The notes under the pieces were generated by a model. That model searched no databases, was not told where the DNA came from, and saw nothing but the letters and a program-made list of their open reading frames with translations. Position numbers and translations under genes: made by a program. Shown here piece after piece: positions 34,830 through 45,463 of a stretch of 64,000 bases of DNA. Source of the stretch: Gamarada debralockiae (taxonomy: Eukaryota; Ascomycota; Leotiomycetes; Helotiales; Hyphodiscaceae); NCBI GenBank assembly GCA_002803225.1, contig NXFV01000281.1, positions 23,034 to 87,033 of the forward strand, written 5' to 3'. Every line of letters begins with the position of its first letter. Within the stretch, counting starts at the first letter, position 1.

Positions 34830-35260
34830 GCCTGTCTCCTTCAAAGCTATACGTACTCTCGCAGCCTTTCTAGCGCTCACTGTATTCGTACGAAGCCTAA
34901 TCATACAAAGAGAATTAGCGACTTGGAACAGGAGTAGTCGCCCTGACTAGATTGCCCACTTGGCTGTGGCGGTGGCCCAACGAGGGGTGTCAAGGAGTTT
35001 CCTCCCCCGGTGGAATCTTCGGCCCCTCTCCACTGGGTTGTACAGTAGAATATGACGGGGTGTCTCCTCGGACTGGCCGCACTGGCATATGCCTGTATTG
35101 ATGTACGAGTGTACCTTTACCATGTGCAAAAAGTACGCTAACCCTGTCCCACCTGTGCGAAACTGACAATGATAGAGCTCTCTGCTTTTAGCAGCTTCTC
35201 GTGCGGCTTGAAAGGCAAGATACTATAGACATCTTTATACTCTGTCATAGTGAAACTTAT
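34830..35260 (-). mobile_element. Non-LTR retrotransposon (Tad1/LINE-like) 3' fragment
   Basis: Minus-strand translation gives KAESSIIVSF, then (other frame) RTGGTGLAYFLHMVKVHSYI, NTGICQCGQSEETPRHILLY, a Trp-rich stretch TPRWATATAKWAI and, after a stop, LLFQVANSLCM. This matches the end of fungal LINE ORF2 after the RNase H domain: RTGxxGLxxFLHxxxV, CxCGxxxETxxHxLxxC, TAKWxIxxxLLxQF. The final Cys/His of the zinc knuckle is partly lost and there is at least one frameshift and one stop. Only a few hundred bases remain, so it is a dead 5'-truncated or decayed copy. No target-site duplication could be defined. Confidence 0.75.
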
Positions 35261-36710
35261 TTCTATTTAAAAAGAAGAAGTCAAGATAATAAAACAGATC
35301 AAGTGGCAAGTGATCATTTACGCGTGACTTAAACACGAGCTCTCACCTAAAGAAGTGGCAATATAATCACAATACTTAGGATATAAAAAGTAATAGTAGA
35401 CTAAGTAGACTTATAGATTAATCTTTAGTAGTTTTAGCATATTTAAGGATTGCAGGCCACGCGAAGCCTCGTTACTAGTCACTTGGAATATATCACAGTA
35501 TCTCTTAAATATCGTCATATGTAAAGAGGCATATTATATTGTAGTAATATTGAAAACATTATATTATACTATCTATTATCCAATACAATATAATATATAT
35601 TGGCAATATTTAAATAAGACGTATATTTCGGTATTATTCCCATCACTGCTCCAAATCGACATGTCGAGGGATTACGTAGAGCGAAACGGGGCATATTGTG
35701 CTGGGAAGCGGTCAAGGCCATTGGAGATGTTTGGGAGAGGGTGCGTTTACGAATATAAGGGATGTGATGTTTTTCATTGATAGCGAGTATGAGAAGGCAT
35801 TTGGGCTTATATGCGATCGTGTAAGGAGGTTGCGGAGCAGTTGAAAAAGGCCTAGGGCCTGAGAAGGTTCAAGATGCTTTAGCATAACTGCTGTGGGTCT
35901 GATCGCCCTAGAGACATTCGGACGAAATGGAAAACATGGATGTGGTTACACCGAATATCGTGTGGAATGGGGACAGAGAAGCCAATGGTAGGAACAAAAT
36001 GGGGATTAGTTATTGCGAGAAGAGGGAGAGGATCCTGCCGCCATTCGCGGAGTTGAGGTGGATCGAATATGGGCAAATTAAGGGCTCGGTCAGTGATTAG
36101 TATGCGAACTACTTGATTGAGTGCATGACATGGAGCAGGAAGTCTAGCTTGCCTTTGACAGATCGAAGTTTGATCTAGGTAAAGAGGGTTCGGAGATTTA
36201 TGAAAGGAAAGCTTAGAGTTTATGAGAAGTTTGGCGAGTTGAAGATTTAATTATGGGAATGCTATCGAGAGGACTGAGGAGTAGGTTACTATGAGCCGCA
36301 TTTTTTGCATTTACCAACTTTATGAGGGACTGACTCTGTTACGTGGCTTGATCAAGAGATTCCTACTTTACTCGCTCCGGATATAAGCGAGCGAGGCTGT
36401 GAGTAGGACGTGACGTGGCATGCAATCAATATTGCTAAGCGCTCCCGCTCTTATGTATAGCATTATTTGGCCCTTCAATTTTTGACTCATGAAACTCACC
36501 CAACATACTTGCCATGAAGTTGCTTGCCTTCCAGAACGTCCGTTGGAGTTATGCAACCTGGCCCAAGCTCACATATACCAGATCCTATATTTATATGAAT
36601 CTGACAAGCTATTCAATGGGAGATGATGGGACAAAATGAACCATCAAGAGAATGCCGGTAGTTGCTCATTTTGCTTCCACCTGAGGGGTTGGTATTTCGC
36701 GTTGCTCTGA
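35261..36710. other. AT-rich, gene-poor region next to the LINE fragment
   Basis: Strongly AT-rich from about 35260 to 35640, with TATA-rich words and no long frames, as in RIP-affected repeats. Frames at 35879-36076 and 36368-36556 are unconvincing. Probably decayed transposon sequence, but no domain can be read. Confidence 0.45.
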
Positions 36711-37880
36711 ATGATCTATAGCTGTCAGCTCAAGGTGGCTGCACATAACGCGATGTTCTGGTTAAGGCATGTGAAAGCATACGAAAAACACGAAGAGGAA
36801 TGCATCAGAATCCTTGACGATACTCATCTAGATACTCTTAGCAAGGAGGCCGGCCAGAGTGAAAAGTGTGAAGATGAGGACTGTAATGACGATAGTTCAG
36901 AGAGTCGAGACAACGAAGACGAATTTTATAGTCCGCCTCATGTCCGTCCCCCAAAACTTGGCTGGTGGATCTCTGTGACCGACCAAACCCTACCTATTCG
37001 TGTATGATTACAACGACCAGATGAAACAGATTCGCACTTTGAAGTTTTTGACACTTGTGGTTTGTCTGCTTCCGCTAGACTGGAAGTTCTCTAACGGCTT
37101 TAGGACACACAAACGCCTTTGGCATATCGTCAGCACCGAAAATTTCTGGAGACGCATCTTCAGCATCAAGCTTCAATTGAATTCAAGTGTGGCAGGACCG
37201 TTGCGTAGGGACACACGACTGTTGCAATAATCGCCAGACCCGGAGCATGGCTAAGCGACTTCTCGAGCTATCTCACCTCAGCAGTTCTCTGAAAATCATT
37301 CAGAATTTAGAACATCCCGCGAAGTATGCATGTCTTAGCTATTGCTGGAGCAATAATGCGTCATTCAAGACCACTACGGACACAACAACTCCCTTCAAGT
37401 TACAGTTACCTCACGAGTCTTTACCGCGGATATTCAAGGAAGTCATTGCAACGACCCGTAAACTCGGGATCTTTTGTCTTTGGATTGATGCACTCCGCAC
37501 TATTCAAGATGACCAGCCGCACAAATGGCATCAATCTATGAGGGAGCATATATCACTTTATCGACGGATCTTTGCGTCTAATCCTACTGAGAGCTTGTTT
37601 GGAATACCTCCGATGTCCCAGAGTCCTAAAGAATTTTCTTGTTCTGACCTAGAAGGGAATATAGTGACTTTAATGGTACGAGAACATTGGGGCCCGGTTC
37701 CTATTCCACTACTTGGGGCGTAAATGATTATACGAGGGCAAACCTATTGATGGCACGTGGCTGGGCTTACCAAGAACGTCTGTTGTCTCGGAGAGTATTT
37801 TTTCTGTTCTTCGGAACTTGTCTGGGAGTGTTTTCGAGAGACTCGATGTGACTGTTGAGGAACCGAACACAAACACGACA
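36711..37880 (+). pseudogene. HET-domain (heterokaryon incompatibility) gene, disrupted
   Basis: HET proteins trigger death on fungal non-self recognition. Visible parts: LKVAAHNAMFWLRHVKAYEK and an acidic segment (36740-36960), then RLLELSHLSSSLKIIQNLEH and HET block 1 YACLSYCWSNN (37327), LPRIFKEVIATTRKLGIFCL WIDALRTIQDDQPHKW (block 2, about 37420-37520), and ASNPTESLFGIPP. Later HET text lies in other frames: NDYTRANLLMARGWAYQERL (block 3, from about 37721) and FFCSSELVWECF. Frames change near 37005, 37235 and 37690, and RVFFLFFGT/FFCSSEL splits near 37800. The canonical Gly of CWG is Ser here. The gene is convergent with the caspase-like gene, its remains ending about 150 nt before that gene's stop. 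Confidence 0.72.
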
Positions 37881-38010
37881 GCCATTCCATGCCAAGACAG
37901 GCTACGAGGTTTCTATCTCTAACGATGAGACGGCACCGTATCTACTTCCAGTGGGCAATCTGGGCAGCGATGGTGACCACAGCCAGGACAGCTGATAGTG
38001 GGCTGGAGAC

Positions 38011-40245
38011 TCATTGCTGCGTGTTGCATACATTCATGCTGAAAAGTTGTAAGCATATATGTGGAGTGAGGGCAGTATTTCTTACGCAAGCCCAGGTATA
38101 ATATTGTTCGTATCGCGGATATTCTTTCTCCTTTCCTTCGCTCTCACGATTCCTGTTTGATGAATTATCGTGTTCATCTAACATAGAGCCTCGGGAGTCT
38201 GAGCTGGCTGTCGTGGGGGCTCTTATCGTGGCGCTACCACTAAGAGGACCAGAAGATGGGAAAATTGAGACTGGATCTATAACACTTGGCACGACTATCT
38301 CCGAGGCGACTGGCGCTGGGTTTATTACAGAGGCGGGTATAGCTACCTGAGGTCGGGAGTCTATAGGTTGCGGTTCCAGCATAATTTCTTCGAGGTCATC
38401 CAGGAACACCGAAGACAATAGAACCGGAGATGACAGTTCATTTGCAGAGACGGCCATTCCTGGAACTACTGTATCACCAACATTTGCATTATGAGTACTG
38501 GCAGAATGACGAATTGATGTGGAAGGATTGTAGGCTTGCTCCAGTCTCCCATACGATATACTCGGATCGCTGACATGGTCAGGACCCAAACCCAGGACAG
38601 GCCGAGAGCGCTGAGCGTTTTGTGTCTCTCCGGTTATTGGTGGCCCTCCTGTGTCCGTAGATACCGGGGTATTTCCTTGGGAGGCTGTACAAGCTAACGA
38701 GGAAACGTAGCCACATGGCATATCTAAGTTGCCATTTAATTGCGACTGTTCCTGGAACTTGTTCCCTGATGTGACAAAACCAACAAAACTGTATGCTGGA
38801 CTTGCCTCGAGTAGGTTCCAGACCGCCACTGGCATCCGCACCAAGAGAAGTGTTGAGAAGCTGTCGTATATTCCCTCTATCTTGATGTCTTTGCCTTCTG
38901 CAGGTAGGGTCCGAATAAATTCCCTCCATAGGGGAATATCAAGCTCAGACTTATCCAGACGGACAGAAATAATTATCTGTGGGTACTTAGTGCTATCCTC
39001 AGACCTCTTCCGTTTGTTAGACGGTTCCATCCCCCTACTATATTTAGGCGAACTTGCTTCGGCCGCTGTTGGTAATGAATTATGTTGGTCTTCGATCTGA
39101 CTGTTCGACGGCGGAGAAGGTAATTCCATAGGTTGCAGTAAAATACTCCGGCGGGGTTCACTCTCGGAGAGAATGCTATATATTGGTGTTCTCCGTGGTT
39201 GACGCTCATACGCCAATCTTCCATCAGGATTGCGTATGTGATTTCCATCAAGGTCTTTCACCAAGCTTGGCATCCAGCACTTTAGTCGGGCTAAGACTCG
39301 ACTGTGTAGTTCACCAACGGAGAATGGCGGTCCTTGAGACATAGCCGCCAGGGTCTCACACAGAGCATTACTGAATGAATGTTTGTCCACCTCGGGAGCC
39401 ATAGTTTCATAGCCGCAGGCTGCAATCACTTCTTTTACGCCTGCTTTGCCCTGGAAAGATCCTGTCGTCGTCGTAGCAGCCGAGTAGCAACAGTCATAAA
39501 GTAGTAGGACGTCAGCATCTGCCTCTTCCAGCATTGACTGAATTCCTGAAGAAGGGAGGGCAGCAGATGTGGGTCTACGATTCCTGAACACAAATTTAGC
39601 TCACGGTCTCAGTACAGTGGTTGTAGCACTCACGCAAGCCATATGGGAGGTTCGTTTGACTGCAAGCCCCTTTTCGCATGGCCACCGTAATAGACAATTA
39701 GAAGCACATCTTCTCTAGATTCCTCAGCTTCCTCTAGAAAGTCATAGAGCCGCTTTTTGAGAGCTCTGTCCGGCTTCATGCTAGGTATCTCGTATACTTG
39801 TACCTCGAATTGGTACGCATCTTTGAAGATCTTGTGAAGATCCCTGATCTCCCTCGCGACTCCCAAATCATCATCCAGCCATCTCAAAAGTAGGACCTGT
39901 ACCATTGCATATCTGCTGTTGTGCCGCCCAGGCCATACTGCATGCACTGCCTGCTCGAGGCGGGCAGCGAGGTCGCCAATTGTTGGGATATGTTCTTCGG
40001 CTAGAGATATGTCGTGTGTCCTAGGAAATCGACGAAGCTCTCCATCTGCTTTCAAATCATTCTAAGAAGATGTCAGCTTCAGTTGACAATAATTGTAGGT
40101 GTCTAACGTTATTTCCCGTTCGCGTATCTTGCTTGGGATTCCTTGGGTCACTAGGCCAAACTCTTTCTGTGGCAACATTATTTATAGCATCCTCAAGTTC
40201 ACCTTCGATGGCATGGCATAGAAATGCGTCTGAATCCATCGGCAT
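38011..40245 (-). CDS. Caspase-like (peptidase C14) protein with a long novel C-terminal region
   Basis: Three exons, 40108-40245, 39634-40061 and 38011-39583, with introns of 46 and 50 nt; 712 residues. The start MPMDSDAFLCHAIEGELEDA is in frame with a second ATG two codons on. The caspase-like domain covers about residues 80-280: YAMVQVLLLRWLDDDLGVAR, EIRDLHKIFKDAYQFEVQVY, then DVLLIVYYGGHAK with the likely catalytic His174, and ADVLLLYDCCYSA with the likely catalytic Cys221. AACGYETMAPEVDKHSFSNA and FTxAL-like SFSNALCETLAAM follow as in metacaspase-like families. Next comes a region IIISVRLDKSELDIPLWREF, ...MPVAVWNLLEASPAYSFVGF (about 385-460) that I recall only from uncharacterised fungal proteins, then a disordered tail. 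No NACHT or ankyrin part is present. Role in regulated cell death is inference from the fold and setting. Intact, unlike the HET gene beside it. Confidence 0.86.
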
Positions 40246-41369
40246 ATGTGCTGGTAAAAGGGAGATGTTACTTGCATTCACGCAAGGGTTGCGGGGTGCT
40301 TGCCTCGTTGTCTTTCCGTACTCACTGAGTGGAAGTCTTCGGAAACAGCGTTACCATCGACTCTCTTCTGTCACAGCTCTCGCTTTTCAATCTTGTGTTG
40401 CTGAGGAACGATATGAGAATGTTTGATGATTGTATTCCAAGCCTATTAATCTGCTGGAAGACTTCGGGGAAACACTTCTTTTAAGGATCAGAGAATAAGG
40501 TAGCAGCATTAGTTTCGAGTGCAAGGCGGGCGTAAAAACCAGGACCGGTGAGCGTTTAGGAAGCCCGTTGCGGAGTACTAATAACGACTTATGATAGGTT
40601 GTTGCTTATTACGTAAGGCATTTTACGAGTTCTCATCATTAATTTCAACGCCTGCTCTTCTCTATGCCATTATATATCAATACTTGGAAGTATATCTCGA
40701 GTGGATAAGATAACACTTGAACAATGGAAAAGGATATGCACATGTTTATCATGCACGTTCTACCTCACCAATTGAAATTGTGTTTAATTTGTGATTTAGT
40801 GATTTGCTTGACAGCCGGAGACGATAAACACCACACTTTTGATAGAGAATCTTCTGTTATTCTTTACATGTCGTCAAGCACTTGTACCTAGACCTATTGG
40901 AGCCCCCCTTATAGCTCGCCGTAGCCGAGTTGCCGTTAGAATAGCGGTCTAAAGTCAAAACCCCTTAATCTACTACTCTACCTTTTTAAGTTTATTAAAA
41001 ATAATCACTAAACTTCTTATATTTCCCTTGGCTGCAGAGATAACAGCAGGCTCTTCAAAGATAACAAATGCTCTATCGAATCCCGCAACGAAATCAAAAA
41101 TTCTCGTTTCAGTTCACGTTATCAGATGATCTTTGGAGTTGGGTTTCATTTAAATAGCATCGTATTCGTCATTTTATCTAGCTAGCTCCTCACCCCTCTC
41201 AAACGTCAACGTCAACATGCTAACCAACCATACTTATACAGATATCCCGGAAATATCTCTCCCAGACCAAGGTTATTGTTGAGGACCATAGAAGTGTTCA
41301 GGATACCACTTTGTCTCCATCATCAGGAGATCATTCCGGTGGTGTACATTATAGGATTGTCCTCGAGGG
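40246..41369. other. Intergenic, AT-rich
   Basis: Promoter side of the caspase-like gene, then AT-rich sequence (40600-41150) without frames. A plus-strand frame at 40070-40426 is the shadow of the first caspase-like exon. No gene seen. Confidence 0.5.
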
Positions 41370-41489
41370 TCATAAGCCAGGGGCTGACTCCTCGAGGCCT
41401 GCCACGTTCGAAATACTTATAAATTGGACCATAAGGACGAGAGAATTAGGATGATTAGGATGGAACTTCTTGAAAAAGCTAGGGTCCAT
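41370..41489 (-). CDS. Tiny gene A, related to tiny gene B
   Basis: An ATG frame of 39 codons (MDPSFFKKFHPNHPNSLVLM...). About 125 nt upstream of the ATG is a TATA-like CTATAAATC (41618-41628 on the minus strand). In another frame the same DNA encodes RPYGPIYKYFERGRPRG, closely similar to a peptide in gene B, so the true product may be a spliced one in that frame. Homology between A and B is clear, the coding frame is not. No family recognised. Confidence 0.3.
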   Translation of the reverse strand: MDPSFFKKFHPNHPNSLVLMVQFISISNVAGLEESAPGL

Positions 41490-41813
41490 TTTGCGTATTG
41501 TTGGGTTGCTTGAGAGTTTGGCTGACTTTTTGGTGTTTTGAAAGGTGGTAGTATCTGTTGGTCTTGGGGAAGGACTTTATGATTATTTTGAAAGAATTAA
41601 GAAGCTGAAAAGTGGGGAGATTTATAGGCATTAAGGGACGTTCATTGAATCACTCACAGTTTGCAAGATGGAGAGATGATTTTGAGATGCACTGGATCAA
41701 CAAGCTCATGTGATTCAAGTATCGTAGCTATCCTAAAACATCAACACTCATTTTCAAGTTCCAACATCAACGCACCACCGTACCCAACATAAACCTTCCT
41801 ATCATTGACGTCC

Positions 41814-42065
41814 TCAATACCAATGAGGAAGGCGTGTTCTAGTACCATCCAACTGAATCTGTCGCTCCATCACCCTATCCGGAACGCCAGAATGCTGACA
41901 GCACAAGGTAGCTTCAGTGTATGACTGTTCTGGGATTGAGGACCAAATCTCGAATATGTCGAGGCCTACCGTCCTCAGACAACTTATAAATAGGGCCCAT
42001 TGGGCGTAGACAATTTTATGGCCGACCGGCCTTTGCAAGTAGTGGCGGGGTTCTATGTGTGACAT
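41814..42065 (-). CDS. Tiny gene B, related to tiny gene A
   Basis: An ATG frame of 83 codons (MSHIEPRHYLQRPVGHKIVY...), with a TATA-like ACTATAAATATC about 105 nt upstream (42169-42182). In the +1 frame, which has its own ATG, it reads RPMGPIYKLSEDGRPRHIRD plus LVLNPRTVIH. The shared R-P-x-G-P-I-Y-K-x-x-E-x-G-R-P-R pattern with gene A argues that this second frame is the coding one. Function unknown. Confidence 0.35.
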   Translation of the reverse strand: MSHIEPRHYLQRPVGHKIVYAQWALFISCLRTVGLDIFEIWSSIPEQSYTEATLCCQHSGVPDRVMERQIQLDGTRTRLPHWY

Positions 42066-42573
42066 TTTATTATTGCTTTGAGAATTTCTGATAGATTCTT
42101 GACTTGTTGAATACTTGGAATGTTGTTATGCTGGATATGAAAGAAGGGCAAAGGGGTTGGATAGGCAGATATTTATAGTTTTGAGGGTAGGATTCAGATA
42201 CTCAGTCTGAATTAGCCTTCTCTGGGATTGGAAAGTTAGAATCATTCAAAATACCCAGGACGCATAATCTTTCGATTGGATCAATTTCTTGAATATAGCA
42301 TGAACGAGCGTAATTAACTTAATATTAATTGGAGGTAAGATTGAACTTGACGAAACAGATTGAAAATCAAACACGTTGCAAAGAAACAAACTTTAACATC
42401 TCTCCACCCGTCTGTTCACTCACTTGTGTTGAACAACCGAAGTTCTAGCAACTAGGTCAACGATGCTCCCCAGTCACCACCTTTCAGCCCTCCCCCGGTT
42501 TTCAGTCATTAGTGTTGAACAAGATGACTTTCAACATCACTGTCCTCTATCCACCACTCCCGGCGCATACCAT
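42066..42573. other. Intergenic region
   Basis: Promoter of tiny gene B and 3' side of the P-type ATPase gene. No gene seen. Confidence 0.5.
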
Positions 42574-45463
42574 TCACAACCATCTCCCAAAAGCTTTCAC
42601 ATACACCATTTTCACCAACTGTACCTCTAAGCAATAGAGCACTAGTTCAGCAGCCAAGAGTCCCAAAAACTCCGTCCTTGGTCTCACAAGAGCCAACGGC
42701 TTCGCAATTCCCGGAATGTAAGGAATGACCAAGCCAACCCCCATGATCATCACCGTACTAAACACGAGGATCTTTGCAGCTCTTGACTGAAACAGAGGGA
42801 TTTTGGCGGTGCGTAGAAGATGCACAATAAGCGTCTGCGTGAGTAGGCCCTCGAGAAACCAGTGCGTGTGGAATGTCTTGACCCCTTCGACATTGTCTGC
42901 TGTTTGGATCCTGAAGTAGAACCAATTCAGGAGGAAGGTGCAAATGTCTATTGTTGACGAGGTTGGGCCTAGGATGATTATGAAGCGGAGAAGATCCTTG
43001 ACGTTCCAGCGTTGGGGAACGGCGAGATATTCTGCGTCCATACGGTCCCAGGGGATGGCGATCTGGGAGATGTCGTAGAGGAGGTTTTGGATTAGGATTT
43101 GGAGGGATGTCATGGGATCGAAGGGGAGCCATGCCGATGCCACGAGGATAGAGAAAACGTTGCCGAAGTTTGAGGATGCGACCATCTTGATGTATTTGAT
43201 ACTGTTCGGGTTAGCTTGGAATGACTTCGGAAACCTTATTGCGAGGAGACACTTACGTGTTTCCGTGAGTAATGCGACCCGTAATCACACAGTCGACGAC
43301 AATCGATAGCTCCTTCTGTGTCAGGATCACGTCCGCGCAGTCTTTCGCGACGTTCATGCCTGAGTCAACAGATATACCGGCGTCCGAGTTGCGGAGTGCG
43401 ATACAGTCGTTGATGCCATCGCCAAGCATACCCACTACCTCGCCTTGTGCCTTCAGCGCAGTAACAACCTGACCCTTCTGGCTCGGTGTGAGCTTGGCGA
43501 ATACCTTACACTTCTTCACGATCCTTCGGAATTCCTCTGCATCTTCCTCGAGCCTTGCCAAGTCTGGTCCAGTAATTGCTTGAATATCGTCGTCATCAAC
43601 AGTTCGAACGATTTCCAGTGCGTGGCACACTTTCAGTGCAACAGCGAGGTTGTCGCCAGTCAGGACCCGGACGTCAATACCGAGCTCTTGAAGTCGGCGG
43701 ATGGAGTCCCTGGCATCTTCCTTGGGAGGATCAAGGAAAGTAAGGAGACCCTCGATAGTAAGATTCGTATCCAGTCCCTCGAGCCGGTCGTCGTCATCAT
43801 CGAGCTCGTAATCAAACACTTGCCTAGTTGCAACGACCACTACCCGATAGCCATCTGCATTGAAGTTTTGAACACGGCTCGTAAGGCATTCGCGCTGGTC
43901 AGCATCGAAAGCGATAGCCGCTGACCCAACTCGAATATGTGTACTCAGGAAGGTGACTTCCTCAAACGCGCCTTTACATATCAAGAACAAGTTCCTGGCC
44001 GGTGTTCGAATGATGCAGCTCGACCTGCGGGTTTCGAAGTTGAAGGGAATCTCGCCTACTTTGACTCCAATGCTCATGTCTTCCTCAGTGATTGTAACGC
44101 CGGCGTGGTTGAGTATGGCAGTATCGATACTGTTCTTCTTGCTGCTCTGATGAAAGGCGTTTGCATAGGCGAGGCGGAAGATCTTCTCCTTCTCGGCTCC
44201 GGCTGTATTGATATGATGGCAGAGAACAATCTCGTCTCGGGTCAAAGTACCAGTTTTGTCACTGCAGAGGACTGACATGCCCCCAAGATTTTGGATCGAA
44301 TCGAGTTGTTTGATGATCGCCTTCTTTTCCGACAATGTAAATGCTCCTCGTGCAAGGTTGGCATTGACGATTGCGGGTAGCATTTCGGGAACAAGACCCA
44401 CGGCGATCGACACTGAAAAGAGAGCTGAATTTCCCCAGTCTCCGGTTGTCTTTCCGTTGATCACGAGGACGATAGGAACCATAACGGTCATGAAGGCTAT
44501 CATCATGTAGCTGACGTTTCGTATTCCTCGTTGGAAGGCATTCAATGGTCTTTGCCGATTGAGTTGCTGCATGATTGTGGCGAGGAACACATCGTCTCCA
44601 GTCCTCAAAACCAAGGCGACGCCACTGCCAGAAATGACGCTCGTCCCGGTAAGGAGTATGTTCTCAAGGTCGAAAAGTGTTCCATCCACCTTCTCCCCAT
44701 TATGACAAAGAGAAGTCTTGCGTACAGCGTTGCTCTCTCCTGTCAGGCTGGATTGGCTGATAGAAAGATTGGAACTCTGAAGAACAATGCAATCCGCAGG
44801 AACCGAGTCGCCAGGATTGATCATCAAAATGTCGCCGGGCACCAGCCATTTCTGGTCCATTGTCATCTCTGTCGCTCCATCGCGGTTTGACTCTCGGCAG
44901 ACTCTGATATTGGTCGAGACACTGGCTTGTAGCTTGATTGCGGCCATTGAGGATCTGTATTCCTGCCAGAAGCGAACGGCGCATGAGATGAGAATCATGA
45001 CGACCAATATGACGAACGTATCCCATTGTGGAGGCGGAATAGCAAGAGATATTACTGCGAGTATGGCTAAAAGCAAGTTGAAGGGATTGGGCAGAATGCC
45101 GAGAAGTAGCTGCCACCACGCGGGAGGTTTCTTGCTTGATAGGATGTTCTTTCCTTGAATGGCCAGACGATCAGCAGCTTCGTCCGTGGTCAAGCCATCG
45201 TAACTTGTTTGAAGGTGGTCCATAGCTTCCTGAGGTGTCATTCTGGCATACGCTTGGAGACCACCCTCGGTGGAGGTGCCTAGAAACGACGGATTCTTAC
45301 ACCAGGTGACCTGGCCAACATCTAGGATGGTGTTAAAACTGCGGTTTGCTATAAGTGAAGACTAACCTCGAGAGTGCTCAAATCCAGAACTAAGCGCACC
45401 CTCCTCTGTTCTAACCACGAAAGCCTTGGACTTGGTCCATGTTTTTGCTAAAGAACTCGCCAT
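42574..45463 (-). CDS. Magnesium-type P-ATPase (class IIIB, MgtA-like)
   Basis: P-type pump of the bacterial MgtA/MgtB type, which moves Mg2+ into the cytosol; found in some fungi. Three exons, 45367-45463, 43257-45279 and 42574-43201, introns of 87 and 55 nt; 915 residues, the usual length. Motifs: TM1-2 ILPNPFNLLLAILAVISLAI, LVPGDILMINPGDSVPAD, actuator LTGES (211-215), TM4 VGLVPEMLPAIV (the PEMLP of class IIIB), phosphorylation site CSDKTGTLT (Asp373), KGAFE in the N-domain, DPPKEDARDSI, LTGDN and MLGDGIND. The last exon carries MVASSNFGNVFSILVASAWL, LLYDISQIAIPWDRMD and the final helices. MgtA has NDAPALRDADVGISVDSG; here the text is NDCIALRNSDAGISVDSG, a mild divergence. Intact. A long leader lies upstream. 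A decayed piece of a second copy is 1.4 kb upstream. Confidence 0.95.
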
